From positions 1 to 9,565 of the forward strand of contig SKKS01000369.1 in the NCBI GenBank assembly GCA_007123625.1: 9,565 nt of DNA, in the 5' to 3' direction. Source of the stretch: Paracoccaceae bacterium (GTDB taxonomy: Bacteria; Pseudomonadota; Alphaproteobacteria; Rhodobacterales; Rhodobacteraceae). Below the pieces are notes generated by a model. That model worked only from the letters and a program-made list of their open reading frames with translations, did not search any database and had not been told where the DNA came from. Both the position numbers and the translations under genes were made by a program. Positions 1-6,166 of the stretch are shown one piece after another. Each line of letters opens with the position of its first letter. Within the stretch, counting starts at the first letter, position 1.

Positions 1-15
1 CTTGACACATGAACT

Positions 16-34
16 TGCGCGCGGAACGCGCGCA
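16..34 (-). terminator. Hairpin downstream of pdhC (possible terminator)
   Basis: A perfect 8-bp inverted repeat (TGCGCGCG / CGCGCGCA, arms 16-23 and 27-34) encloses a 3-nt loop. On the minus strand it begins about 19 nt after the pdhC stop codon, where a transcription end or an mRNA-stabilising stem would be expected. No run of T follows on the minus strand, so it is not a classical intrinsic terminator. It could equally be an intercistronic stem before an E3 (lpd) gene beyond the window edge. Confidence 0.4.
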
Positions 35-52
35 CCGCAAGGTCACACCGGC

Positions 53-1417
53 TCAGGCGAGCATCAGCATCGGGCTTTCCAGATAGCCGATCACGGCTTT
101 CAGGTATTCGGCCCCCAGCGCGCCGTCGATCACCCGGTGGTCCACCGACAGCGTCATCGACATCACTGTCGCCACAGCCAGCTCGCCATCGCGACCGACG
201 ACGGGTTGTTTCACGCCGGCCCCCACCGCCAGGATGGACCCGTGCGGCGGATTGATGACGGCATCGAAATTCTCGATCCCGAACATGCCCAGATTCGAAA
301 TCGCCATGGAACCGCCGACATATTCATGCGGGGAAAGCTTGCGGCTGCGCGCGCGGGTCGCCAGATCCTTCATCTCGGCTGACAGCGCCGAAAGGGTCTT
401 GGCATGGGCATCTTTCAGGACCGGCGTGAAAAGGCCCCCTTCGACCGCCACCGCGACCGCCACGTCCGATGGCTTCAGCCGCAGGATCCTGTCACCGGCC
501 CAGACCGCATTGGCATCCGGCACGTCCTGCAGCGCCAGCGCGCAGGCCTTGATGACGAAGTCATTGACCGAGAGCTTCACGCCACGGCTTTCAAGCTGCG
601 CGTTCAGTTCGCCCCGGAACCTGAGCAGCGGGTCCAGAACCACCGAGCGGCGCAGATAGAAATGCGGGATGGTCTGCTTCGCCTCGGTCAAGCGGCTGGC
701 CACGGTGCGGCGCATGCCGTCAAGCTTGACCTCCTCATAGTCGCGGCCTTCGTACATCCGCGCCACGGCATCCCCCGACGGACCGGCGGCCATCGTTACG
801 GGTTTGGCATCGGCTTTCGTGTCGGCCTGCGGGGCGTCCGACGGCGCGGCTGCGGCGCTGGCGGGCTGATCAGCAGCAGCTTCCACGTCGGCGCGCACAA
901 TCCGGCCATGCGGCCCCGAGCCCTTGATCTGCGCAAGGTCGAGGCCCTTGTCAGCGGCGATGCGCCGGGCAAGAGGCGAGGCGAAGATGCGGCTGCCGTC
1001 GGCGCCTGCCGGGGCAGGGGGGGCGGGCGCGTCGGAGCCCCCCGCACCTTTGGCTGCGCCTTTGGCTTCGGGGGACGCCTTCGCGCCCGCGTCGGCCGTT
1101 CCGGCCTTCGGCGCGTCTTGCGCAGCCTTCGCCCCGGACGCAGCAGGGGCGGTGCCGATGTCATCGGCGCTTTCGCCGTCCTCCAGCAGCACGGCGATGG
1201 GGGTGTTGACCTTCACGCCTTCGCTTCCCTCGGCGATCAGGATCTTGCCGATGGTGCCTTCATCGACGGCTTCGAATTCCATCGTGGCCTTGTCGGTCTC
1301 GATCTCGGCGATCACGTCGCCCGCCGCGACGGTGTCGCCTTCCTTGACCAGCCATTTCGCGAGCGTGCCTTCCTCCATGGTGGGCGACAGCGCGGGCATC
1401 AGGATTTCTGTCGGCAT
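53..1417 (-). CDS. pdhC: Pyruvate dehydrogenase E2, dihydrolipoamide acetyltransferase
   Basis: This is the E2 core of the pyruvate dehydrogenase complex. It moves the acetyl group from E1-generated acetyl-dihydrolipoamide to CoA, giving acetyl-CoA in the cytoplasm. The 454-residue protein has the standard order. A lipoyl domain spans residues 1-82, with Lys43 in the ETDKA motif as the lipoylation site. An Ala/Pro/Lys-rich linker follows to about 141. The peripheral subunit-binding domain is at 144-180 (FASPLARRIA, GSGPHGRI), then a second linker, then the catalytic acetyltransferase domain from about 219. The active-site motif DHRVIDG is at 426-432 (His427, Asp431). A single lipoyl domain is usual for alphaproteobacterial E2. 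The ATG lies 11 nt after pdhB and has a strong purine-rich ribosome site (GAGGGAGGGG) that abuts the pdhB stop, suggesting translational coupling. The other family E2 proteins (succinyl- or branched-chain-type) are excluded mainly by the neighbouring pdhA and pdhB. Confidence 0.97.
   Translation of the reverse strand: MPTEILMPALSPTMEEGTLAKWLVKEGDTVAAGDVIAEIETDKATMEFEAVDEGTIGKILIAEGSEGVKVNTPIAVLLEDGESADDIGTAPAASGAKAAQDAPKAGTADAGAKASPEAKGAAKGAGGSDAPAPPAPAGADGSRIFASPLARRIAADKGLDLAQIKGSGPHGRIVRADVEAAADQPASAAAAPSDAPQADTKADAKPVTMAAGPSGDAVARMYEGRDYEEVKLDGMRRTVASRLTEAKQTIPHFYLRRSVVLDPLLRFRGELNAQLESRGVKLSVNDFVIKACALALQDVPDANAVWAGDRILRLKPSDVAVAVAVEGGLFTPVLKDAHAKTLSALSAEMKDLATRARSRKLSPHEYVGGSMAISNLGMFGIENFDAVINPPHGSILAVGAGVKQPVVGRDGELAVATVMSMTLSVDHRVIDGALGAEYLKAVIGYLESPMLMLA
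1157..1417 (-). repeat. Lipoyl-domain coding repeat, copy in pdhC
   Basis: This 261-nt segment encodes residues 1-87 of PdhC and is a direct repeat of 2575-2835 in pdhB. It needs no alignment gaps, at a constant offset of 1418. By hand count 223 of 261 bases and 79 of 87 residues match. Most differences are at third codon positions, so the match reflects protein-level constraint as well as common origin. The two halves are in the same orientation, so recombination between them could delete most of pdhB. Confidence 0.9.
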
Positions 1418-1428
1418 TGTCCCCTCCC

Positions 1429-2835
1429 TCAGCGATAGGTGACGCGGCGCACGGCGTCGATCACCTCGTCGGTGGTCACCAGCGCAAGTTTTTCAAGATT
1501 GGCGGCATAGGGCATGGGCACGTCCTTGCCGGTAAGGTTGATCACCGGCGCGTCCAGATAGTCGAAGGCATGTTCCATCACCACCGAGGTGATGTAATTA
1601 CCGACCGAGCCTTGTGGGAAGCCTTCTTCGACGGTGACCAGGCGGTTGGTCTTGCGCACCGAAGCCAGGATCGCGTCAGTGTCCATGGGGCGCAGGGTAC
1701 GCAGGTCGATCACTTCGGCCTCGATCCCGTCCTCGGCCAGTTTCCCGGCGGCTTCAAGCGCATAGGTCATGCCGATGCCGAAGCTGACGATGGTGACGTC
1801 CGACCCTTCACGCCAGATCTTCGCCTTGCCGAAGGGGACGGTGAAATCGTCGAGAACCGGAACCTCGAAGCTGCGGCCATAAAGGATTTCGTTCTCCAGG
1901 AAGATCACTGGATTGGGATCGCGGATGGCGGATTTCAACAGGCCCTTGGCGTCGGCGGCCGAATACGGCATGGCGACCTTCAGCCCGGGGATCTGGCTGT
2001 ACCAGGCCGCATAGCACTGGCTGTGCTGGGCGCCGACGCGCGCGGCGGCGCCGTTGGGGCCGCGGAACACGATGGGACAGCCCATCTGGCCACCCGACAT
2101 GTAAAGTGTCTTGGCCGCCGAGTTGAGGATCTGGTCGATGGCCTGCATTGCGAAGTTGAAGGTCATGAATTCGACGATGGGACGCAAACCGCCAAAGGCC
2201 GCGCCGACCCCGATGCCCGCGAAGCCGTGCTCGGTGATGGGGGTGTCCACCACGCGGCGCGCGCCGAATTCATCGAGCAACCCTTGCGTGATCTTGTAGG
2301 CCCCCTGGTATTCGGCGACTTCCTCGCCCATCACGAAAACGCGGTCATTGGCGCGCATTTCCTCGGCCATCGCATCGCGCAGCGACTCGCGCACGGTCTG
2401 CGTGCGCATTTCGGTGCCCTCGGGCCAGTCGGGACTTGTATCGGGTTTTGGTTCGGCGGAAGCGGTGGCCGGGGGAGCGGCCTTCGCGGAGCCCCCTGCG
2501 GGGGCCGCCTTGGCGGCCGCGTCAGCCGCCGGGGCGGCGGCTTCCAGCGCCTGCGCTGCCGTGTCGCCGGAGGCGATGTCGTCGGCGCTTTCGCCTTCGT
2601 CAACCAGCACGGCGATGGGCGTGTTGACCTTTACGCCTTCGGTGCCTTCGGCCACAAGGATCTTGCCCATGGTGCCTTCGTCCACGGCTTCGAACTCCAT
2701 CGTGGCCTTGTCGGTTTCGATTTCAGCGATCACATCGCCAGCGGATACGGTGTCGCCTTCCTTGACCAGCCATTTGGCCAGTGTGCCCTCTTCCATCGTG
2801 GGCGAGAGGGCGGGCATGAGAATTTCGGTTGCCAT
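1429..2835 (-). CDS. pdhB: Pyruvate dehydrogenase E1 beta subunit with N-terminal lipoyl domain
   Basis: This is the beta subunit of the thiamine-diphosphate pyruvate decarboxylase (E1), working as an alpha2beta2 tetramer with PdhA. The 468-residue protein is longer than the roughly 325-residue E1 beta of Gram-positives and mitochondria. The extra length is an added lipoyl domain at 1-82 (Lys43 in ETDKA) and an Ala/Pro-rich linker at about 88-138. The E1 beta body begins near residue 143. Residues matching the human catalytic Glu59 and His128 are Glu202 (in TPITEHGF) and His271 (in AQHSQ). The C-terminal transketolase domain ends with the typical DVPMPYA motif (438-444). This lipoyl-E1 beta fusion is known from alphaproteobacteria such as Zymomonas and rhizobia. 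The gene starts 14 nt after pdhA, and its Shine-Dalgarno AGGGAG overlaps the pdhA stop codon. Confidence 0.97.
   Translation of the reverse strand: MATEILMPALSPTMEEGTLAKWLVKEGDTVSAGDVIAEIETDKATMEFEAVDEGTMGKILVAEGTEGVKVNTPIAVLVDEGESADDIASGDTAAQALEAAAPAADAAAKAAPAGGSAKAAPPATASAEPKPDTSPDWPEGTEMRTQTVRESLRDAMAEEMRANDRVFVMGEEVAEYQGAYKITQGLLDEFGARRVVDTPITEHGFAGIGVGAAFGGLRPIVEFMTFNFAMQAIDQILNSAAKTLYMSGGQMGCPIVFRGPNGAAARVGAQHSQCYAAWYSQIPGLKVAMPYSAADAKGLLKSAIRDPNPVIFLENEILYGRSFEVPVLDDFTVPFGKAKIWREGSDVTIVSFGIGMTYALEAAGKLAEDGIEAEVIDLRTLRPMDTDAILASVRKTNRLVTVEEGFPQGSVGNYITSVVMEHAFDYLDAPVINLTGKDVPMPYAANLEKLALVTTDEVIDAVRRVTYR
2575..2835 (-). repeat. Lipoyl-domain coding repeat, copy in pdhB
   Basis: This is the partner of the pdhC repeat at 1157-1417. 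It encodes PdhB residues 1-87. The eight residue differences between the two lipoyl domains are all conservative or near-neutral (for example Ala31Ser, Ile61Val, Ser65Thr), and both keep the lipoyl lysine at position 43. The repeat stops sharply where the Ala/Pro linkers begin, as expected for a domain copied as a module. Confidence 0.9.
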
Positions 2836-2849
2836 GTCGGTCGTCTCCC

Positions 2850-3860
2850 TCAGGCGGTCTGCGGCACGGTGTCGGCGTAGATATCGGTCCAGAGTTCCTC
2901 GAGCGCGGGCTCGGGGCTTTCCTTGGAGAACTCGGCCGCGTCGTTGACCACCGCCTTGATGTCCTTGTCGATGGCTTTGAGGTCGTCTTCGGTTGCATGC
3001 TTGCCCTGCAACAGCAGGTCGCGCACATGTTCGATGGCGTCGCGTTCATCGCGCATTTTCTGGACCTCGTCGCGGGTGCGGTACTTGGCCGGGTCCGACA
3101 TGGAATGGCCGCGATACCGGTATGTCATCACTTCAAGGATGTAGGGGCCCTTGCCCGCACGGCAGTGGGCGACGGCCTTTTCGCCTGCGGCCTTGACCGC
3201 GAGCACGTCCATGCCGTCGACTTCCTCGCCGGGGATGCCGTAGGCGGCGCCGCGTTCCCACAGGCTGGGCGACTTTGTGGCGCGCTGCACGGATGTACCC
3301 ATGGCGTATTTGTTGTTCTCGATCACGAAGACCACGGGCAGATCCCAGAGCATGGCCATGTTATAGGTTTCATAGACTTGGCCCTGGTTGGCCGCGCCGT
3401 CCCCGAAATAGGCGAATGTGACGTTGTCATTGCCCAGGTACTTGTCCGCGAAGGCAAGCCCGGCGCCGATGGGCACCTGCGCGCCGACGATCCCGTGGCC
3501 GCCGTAGAAATGTTTCTCTTTCGAGAACATGTGCATGGAGCCGCCCTTGCCCTTGGAGTAGCCCCCCTCGCGCCCGGTCAGTTCGGCCATCACGCCATTC
3601 GGGTCCATGCCGCAGGCGAGCATGTGGCCGTGATCGCGGTACGAGGTGACGCGCTTGTCGCCTTCCTTCGCCGCGGCTTCCAGCCCCACGACCACCGCTT
3701 CCTGTCCGATGTACAGGTGACAGAACCCGCCGATCAGACCCATGCCATACAACTGACCGGCCTTTTCCTCGAATCGGCGGATCAGCAGCATGTCGCGGTA
3801 GTAGCCGAGCAGTTCCTCGGCAGAGATGTTCGGTTTCTTCGTGGTTCTGCGCGCAGCCAT
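2850..3860 (-). CDS. pdhA: Pyruvate dehydrogenase E1 alpha subunit
   Basis: This is the alpha subunit of E1, which binds thiamine diphosphate and decarboxylates pyruvate with PdhB. From the ATG at 3860 the protein has 336 residues, normal for the family. The thiamine-diphosphate/Mg motif runs from GDG at 153-155 to Asn182-Asn183. The conserved loop RYRGHSMSDP at 248-257 corresponds to the region phosphorylated in mitochondrial E1 alpha. I chose this start because AGGGGG lies 8 nt upstream. An in-frame TTG at 3884 would add eight residues (MQPQGASA) but has no ribosome site. The gene heads the pdhA-pdhB-pdhC operon and follows ftsB on the same strand across about 200 nt, so it probably has its own promoter there. 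No convincing -35/-10 pair was recognised by eye. Confidence 0.97.
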   Translation of the reverse strand: MAARRTTKKPNISAEELLGYYRDMLLIRRFEEKAGQLYGMGLIGGFCHLYIGQEAVVVGLEAAAKEGDKRVTSYRDHGHMLACGMDPNGVMAELTGREGGYSKGKGGSMHMFSKEKHFYGGHGIVGAQVPIGAGLAFADKYLGNDNVTFAYFGDGAANQGQVYETYNMAMLWDLPVVFVIENNKYAMGTSVQRATKSPSLWERGAAYGIPGEEVDGMDVLAVKAAGEKAVAHCRAGKGPYILEVMTYRYRGHSMSDPAKYRTRDEVQKMRDERDAIEHVRDLLLQGKHATEDDLKAIDKDIKAVVNDAAEFSKESPEPALEELWTDIYADTVPQTA

Positions 3861-3868
3861 CGCACTCG

Positions 3869-3874
3869 CCCCCT
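3869..3874 (-). promoter_or_regulatory. Ribosome binding site fixing the pdhA start
   Basis: AGGGGG on the minus strand sits 8 nt before the ATG at 3860. It supports that ATG over the in-frame TTG at 3884. Confidence 0.75.
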
Positions 3875-3974
3875 GCGGTTGCAATCAATAGTTCAGCATT
3901 AAACCATCGGATACCGCAAAACCACACAGGTTGCGAGGGGGTTTTTCCCGGGGGCGGCTTTGCTTGTGTGACAT

Positions 3975-3989
3975 GGCCCGAAACGGGCC
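3975..3989 (-). terminator. GC hairpin between ftsB and pdhA
   Basis: A perfect 6-bp stem (GGCCCG / CGGGCC) with a 3-nt loop lies about 71 nt past the ftsB stop codon, inside the 200-nt ftsB-pdhA gap. No T-run follows on the minus strand, so its termination strength is doubtful. It may instead be a structural element upstream of the pdhA promoter. The rest of the gap is less GC-rich than the flanking genes and has no open frame I believe in. Confidence 0.3.
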
Positions 3990-4060
3990 GCCGCAATCCG
4001 GTTTTTACTGCCTGCGCGCGCGTCTTTGACAGAATGAGGGCAAGCGCCGACTGCGCGAGT

Positions 4061-4357
4061 TCAGCGGATCATGATCTCGTCGGCGCGCATGAGCCCGAGC
4101 ACATCGCGGGCCTGCTGGTCCAGCAGTTCAAGGTCCAGCCAGTCGTCGGACATCCGTCGCGTGCGGTTTTCCAGTTGCGCAAGCTCGACACGCAGCGCAT
4201 CGCGTCGCTGACGCAGATCCTGGTTCTCTGCCTCGATCTGAACCCGGTGGAATAGGCCATAGTTGCCTTGCACCGCGGCGAAGGTGAAATAGCCGCCCAG
4301 CACCACAAGAGTGGTGACATGAAGGGCTACGGCAAGTGCCGGTCGTGTACTGGTCAT
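4061..4357 (-). CDS. ftsB: Septum formation initiator, FtsB/DivIC family
   Basis: This is a small bitopic inner-membrane protein of the divisome. FtsB-family proteins join FtsL and FtsQ and help activate septal peptidoglycan synthesis. From the ATG at 4357 it has 98 residues: a short cytoplasmic N-terminus, one transmembrane helix at about 8-28, then a charged heptad-like coiled coil at about 36-68 (RVQIEAENQDLRQRRDALR and onward). The family-typical C-terminal segment is near 77-98 (LLDQQARDVLGLMRADEIMI). An upstream in-frame ATG at 4420 would add 21 Arg/Gly-rich residues. It has no ribosome site and would not suit the family length, so I rejected it. The chosen start has only a weak AGAGG upstream. 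Placement just upstream of pdhA on the same strand is common in Rhodobacterales. FtsB and DivIC cannot be told apart by motif alone. Confidence 0.85.
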   Translation of the reverse strand: MTSTRPALAVALHVTTLVVLGGYFTFAAVQGNYGLFHRVQIEAENQDLRQRRDALRVELAQLENRTRRMSDDWLDLELLDQQARDVLGLMRADEIMIR

Positions 4358-4456
4358 GGATCTGCGGCCTCTGGCGCCTCTGACGGGCTTCAGAGCACTA
4401 TGCCACAGCGGGGATGACATGGGAATCCGGAATCGGACGCGCGTGTGGTCACGGCT

Positions 4457-4672
4457 TCAGCCCAGAAAAATGCCCGCGACGACCATCATCAATCCCAGTG
4501 TCGAAATGGCCAGTGCCGCGAAGTTCACGATCACTGCACGCTGCAGCCGCGCGCGCAGGTCGGTTTCGTCGGTGGCCTCGCGCCGGGCGCGCATGGCGAA
4601 GAAGACGCACCAGATCAGAAGGCCAACCCCGCCCAGCGAAATTGCCGCCCCGGTCCATATCAACCAGTCCAT
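4457..4672 (-). CDS. Small two-helix membrane protein, unknown function
   Basis: This 71-residue protein has two predicted transmembrane helices (about 4-26 and 47-70). They are joined by a charged loop rich in Arg, Asp and Glu (about 27-46: RARREATDETDLRARLQRA). The positive residues flanking the helices suggest a hairpin with the loop in the cytoplasm. I do not recognise a named family or function. The start is well supported: a perfect AGGAGG lies 7 nt before the ATG. Upstream in-frame extension to 4801 would be Arg/Ala-rich and overlap the gapR promoter region, so it is not real. It lies 99 nt before ftsB on the same strand and could be co-transcribed with it. Its 5' end faces gapR. Confidence 0.75.
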   Translation of the reverse strand: MDWLIWTGAAISLGGVGLLIWCVFFAMRARREATDETDLRARLQRAVIVNFAALAISTLGLMMVVAGIFLG

Positions 4673-4679
4673 GCCTGGT

Positions 4680-4685
4680 CCTCCT
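4680..4685 (-). promoter_or_regulatory. Consensus ribosome binding site of the 71-residue membrane protein
   Basis: AGGAGG on the minus strand, 7 nt before the ATG at 4672, is the strongest ribosome site in the window. It is the main evidence that this short gene is translated and starts here. Confidence 0.8.
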
Positions 4686-4722
4686 GCTTTCCACTGTCGC
4701 GCGCGGCCTAGCGCGGAACCGC

Positions 4723-4756
4723 GCGCCCTGCAAGCGCGCGCGCTCTTGCAGGGCGC
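4723..4756. promoter_or_regulatory. Perfect 12-bp inverted repeat in the divergent gapR promoter region
   Basis: Arms GCGCCCTGCAAG (4723-4734) and CTTGCAGGGCGC (4745-4756) are perfectly complementary around a 10-nt GC-alternating loop. The element sits between two divergent starts, 48 nt before gapR and 50 nt before the small membrane protein gene. A terminator for either flanking gene is therefore ruled out. An operator, or a stem in the 5' leader of one of the genes, is more likely. A TTGCAG inside the right arm could act as a -35 for gapR, but no good -10 follows at ideal spacing. A regulatory role is inference. Confidence 0.5.
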
Positions 4757-4791
4757 CGACGGGCGATCTAGGACAGGGAAAACATCAAGGC

Positions 4792-4797
4792 AGGAGA
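4792..4797 (+). promoter_or_regulatory. Ribosome binding site deciding the gapR start
   Basis: AGGAGA lies 6 nt before the ATG at 4804. It shows that the much longer open frame reaching back to 4414 is not used. Confidence 0.75.
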
Positions 4798-4803
4798 GCA
4801 CCC

Positions 4804-5055
4804 ATGTCCACCCCCGACGCCTATGCCATCACCGCCGAAGAGCTGCGGCAGTTCATCGAGCGTTACGAACACCTGGAGGCCGAAAAGAAGGACATCACCG
4901 ACCAGCAGAAGGAAGTGATGGCCGAAGCCAAGGGGCGCGGCTACGACACCAAGGTGTTGCGCAAGATCATCGGCCTGCGCAAGCGCAAGCCTGACGAGAT
5001 CGCCGAAGAGGAAGCGGTGCTCGAGGTCTACAAGGCCGCGCTGGGGATGGAATAG
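4804..5055 (+). CDS. gapR: GapR-like nucleoid-associated protein (DUF2312)
   Basis: This 83-residue charged helical protein belongs to the DUF2312 (UPF0335) family. The characterised member is Caulobacter GapR, which binds overtwisted DNA ahead of replication and transcription machinery and assists topoisomerases. The shared pattern is visible. An N-terminal coiled coil at about 13-45 (LRQFIERYEHLEAEKKDI) leads into KEVMAEAKGRGYD at 36-48. The basic stretch VLRKIIGLRKRKPDE at 51-65 would contact DNA, and an EEEAVLEVYKAALG tail follows. Its length matches the family (about 80-90). The start is set by AGGAGA at 4792-4797. It is transcribed alone: a divergent gene lies upstream and a convergent one 34 nt downstream. 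Family membership is strong from my memory of the motif; the supercoil-sensing role here is inferred from Caulobacter. Many alphaproteobacteria carry more than one DUF2312 gene, so this copy may not be the main one. Confidence 0.88.
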   Translation: MSTPDAYAITAEELRQFIERYEHLEAEKKDITDQQKEVMAEAKGRGYDTKVLRKIIGLRKRKPDEIAEEEAVLEVYKAALGME

Positions 5056-5080
5056 CGACCCGGGCGCCGGCCGGGGTCGC
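5055..5080. terminator. Hairpin in the convergent gapR gap (possible bidirectional terminator)
   Basis: GCGACCC (5055-5061) and GGGTCGC (5074-5080) form a 7-bp stem around a 12-nt GC-rich loop. The stem starts on the last base of the gapR stop codon, and the whole gap before the convergent stop is only 34 nt. Being symmetric, it could stop transcription from both sides. It lacks a T-run in either direction. Confidence 0.4.
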
Positions 5081-5089
5081 CAGGCGCGC

Positions 5090-5965
5090 TCAGGGGGTAA
5101 GAAGGCGCACGCCGTCCATGGCGGAAATCTTTTTGACATCCTGATCGTAAAGTTCACTCAGCACCGCAACCAGATCCTCGGTCCAGCCGGGCAGGTTCAG
5201 GTCTACATCGACCTTTTCCGCGTCATAGAACTTGTCCAGGAACGCGCTGATGATGCGGCGGCGCTGGTCTTCGGTTGCGGGGGGATGATCGTGCATCCAG
5301 GCCAGCATCTTTTCCAGCCCCTCGGCGGTCATGACCTGTGCGAACCAGTCATAGCTGTGCGCCAGCGTCATGTCCTCGGGGTGGTCGCTGACAACGTGCA
5401 GGACCTCGCTCCACAGATAGGGCGTGTCTTCGTCGCACCACACGGTCAGCGGCACGTCGGGGCACGCTTCGCGCATTGCAGCGATCGGCGCTGACCAGGA
5501 CAGGGCCGCAGGATCGGTGGTTTCAAGAATCCGCGTGCGGGCCTTGTCGTGGATCACCTGCACCAATGAGGCCATGAAGGTCGCGGGGTTCCGGATGGCG
5601 ACGAAGGCTTCGACCGACTGGTCGGGGAACAGGGCGCGCAACCGGCGCAGGTTTTCGCCGGCGTCCGGGTAAAGCGCATTGTCCCGGATCGCCCGGCCGC
5701 GCGGGCTGAGGAAATCCTGCGACGACAGGACCACGCGCCTTGCGCCGTCCAGCGTCACGATGTCATCCAGGATTGCCGCTGCGCTTTCGGGGTCGGGGGG
5801 CGCACCCTCAAGGCGTTCGCAGGCGGCGCGCAACAATTCGCGGTACTTGCCGGGGCCGGGGATGGCGATTCCAACCTCGGCCAATTGGTCACGGTTCTTG
5901 ATCAGACACCGCGACAGCCTGTCCTCGTCGGTCAGATGGGGGCCAAGATGTAACGAGATCTGCAT
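5090..5965 (-). CDS. Sulfotransferase-like protein with degenerate PAPS loop, function unknown
   Basis: The 291-residue soluble protein has no signal peptide or membrane segment. Its N-terminus, MQISLHLGPHLTDED, resembles the beta1/P-loop start of PAPS-dependent sulfotransferases (typically LHIGxHKTGTT), and ANRDxLxxxGIxxP-like spacing follows (NRDQLAEVGIAIPGPG at 24-39). The loop residues KTGTT are replaced by LTDED, so PAPS 5'-phosphate binding is doubtful. A later FVAIRNPATFMASLVQ (121-136) fits the strand-helix 3'-phosphate motif (Arg125, Ser133). An acidic C-terminus carries no motif I know. The start at 5965 has GGAG 5 nt upstream. An ATG at 5986 would add seven residues and has no clear ribosome site. 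The gene stands alone, convergent with gapR and divergent from rpmF. Fold assignment is inference. It could be an inactive member or one using another ligand. Confidence 0.6.
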   Translation of the reverse strand: MQISLHLGPHLTDEDRLSRCLIKNRDQLAEVGIAIPGPGKYRELLRAACERLEGAPPDPESAAAILDDIVTLDGARRVVLSSQDFLSPRGRAIRDNALYPDAGENLRRLRALFPDQSVEAFVAIRNPATFMASLVQVIHDKARTRILETTDPAALSWSAPIAAMREACPDVPLTVWCDEDTPYLWSEVLHVVSDHPEDMTLAHSYDWFAQVMTAEGLEKMLAWMHDHPPATEDQRRRIISAFLDKFYDAEKVDVDLNLPGWTEDLVAVLSELYDQDVKKISAMDGVRLLTP

Positions 5966-6081
5966 GCGTACTCCACTGACGTTCATTTCTGCGACCCGGG
6001 CCCGGGCGCGCCATTGATCCGGCCACCTGCCGGGCCGTTGATGCAAGGTGACCCCGGTTTATGGCGTGGGCAAGGCGGATT

Positions 6082-6107
6082 CGTGACCGCGCTGCAGCGG
6101 CGTCACG
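6082..6107. promoter_or_regulatory. 26-nt imperfect palindrome, candidate operator
   Basis: Outer arms CGTGAC and GTCACG flank a perfect core CGCTGCAGCG (6090-6099), with two mismatched base pairs between. In all 22 of 26 positions are symmetric. It lies about 30 nt upstream of the candidate rpmF -35 and about 117 nt upstream of the divergent start. The size and symmetry suit a dimeric regulator site; the half-site spacing does not fit CRP/FNR. Its regulatory function is inferred from position and symmetry only. Confidence 0.4.
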
Positions 6108-6137
6108 GCGGCAGGGGGTCCGATCGGGTGGTTGGTC

Positions 6138-6166
6138 TTGTGCGCTGGAAAAAGTGCACATATACC
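6138..6166 (+). promoter_or_regulatory. Candidate sigma-70-type promoter for the rpmF operon
   Basis: TTGTGC (6138-6143) and TATACC (6161-6166) are separated by 17 nt, with an A-rich spacer in otherwise GC-rich DNA. The -35 keeps TTG, the part most conserved in Rhodobacter housekeeping promoters, and the -10 matches 4 of 6. Transcription would start near 6173. A weaker alternative, TTGGAA (6189-6194) with GTATGG (6211-6216), lies just downstream. Confidence 0.5.

Noticed and set aside
1417..2880. Long open frame on the plus strand opposite pdhB (487 codons), and similar ones opposite pdhC (404-1438) and pdhA (2829-3902)
   Set aside because: They mirror strongly conserved genes, are His/Arg/Gly-rich without domains, and have no ribosome sites. 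In GC-rich DNA, open antisense frames are expected.
3861..3884. TTG start adding eight residues to PdhA
   Set aside because: No ribosome site precedes the TTG, while AGGGGG is ideally placed for the ATG at 3860. In fact the ribosome site lies inside the would-be extension.
3916..3934. Short dyad upstream of pdhA (GCAA..CC, 5 nt, GG TTGC) resembling a PdhR-type operator
   Set aside because: Only six pairs with a two-base bulge, and it does not match the known PdhR consensus. This is too weak to report as a site.
4378..4395. 6-bp stem CTCTGA/TCAGAG between the small membrane protein gene and ftsB
   Set aside because: A short stem with a 6-nt loop and no T-run. This is common by chance and not good evidence for a terminator.
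4358..4420. Upstream ATG extending FtsB by 21 residues
   Set aside because: No ribosome site, an Arg-rich extension, and a length outside the family norm.
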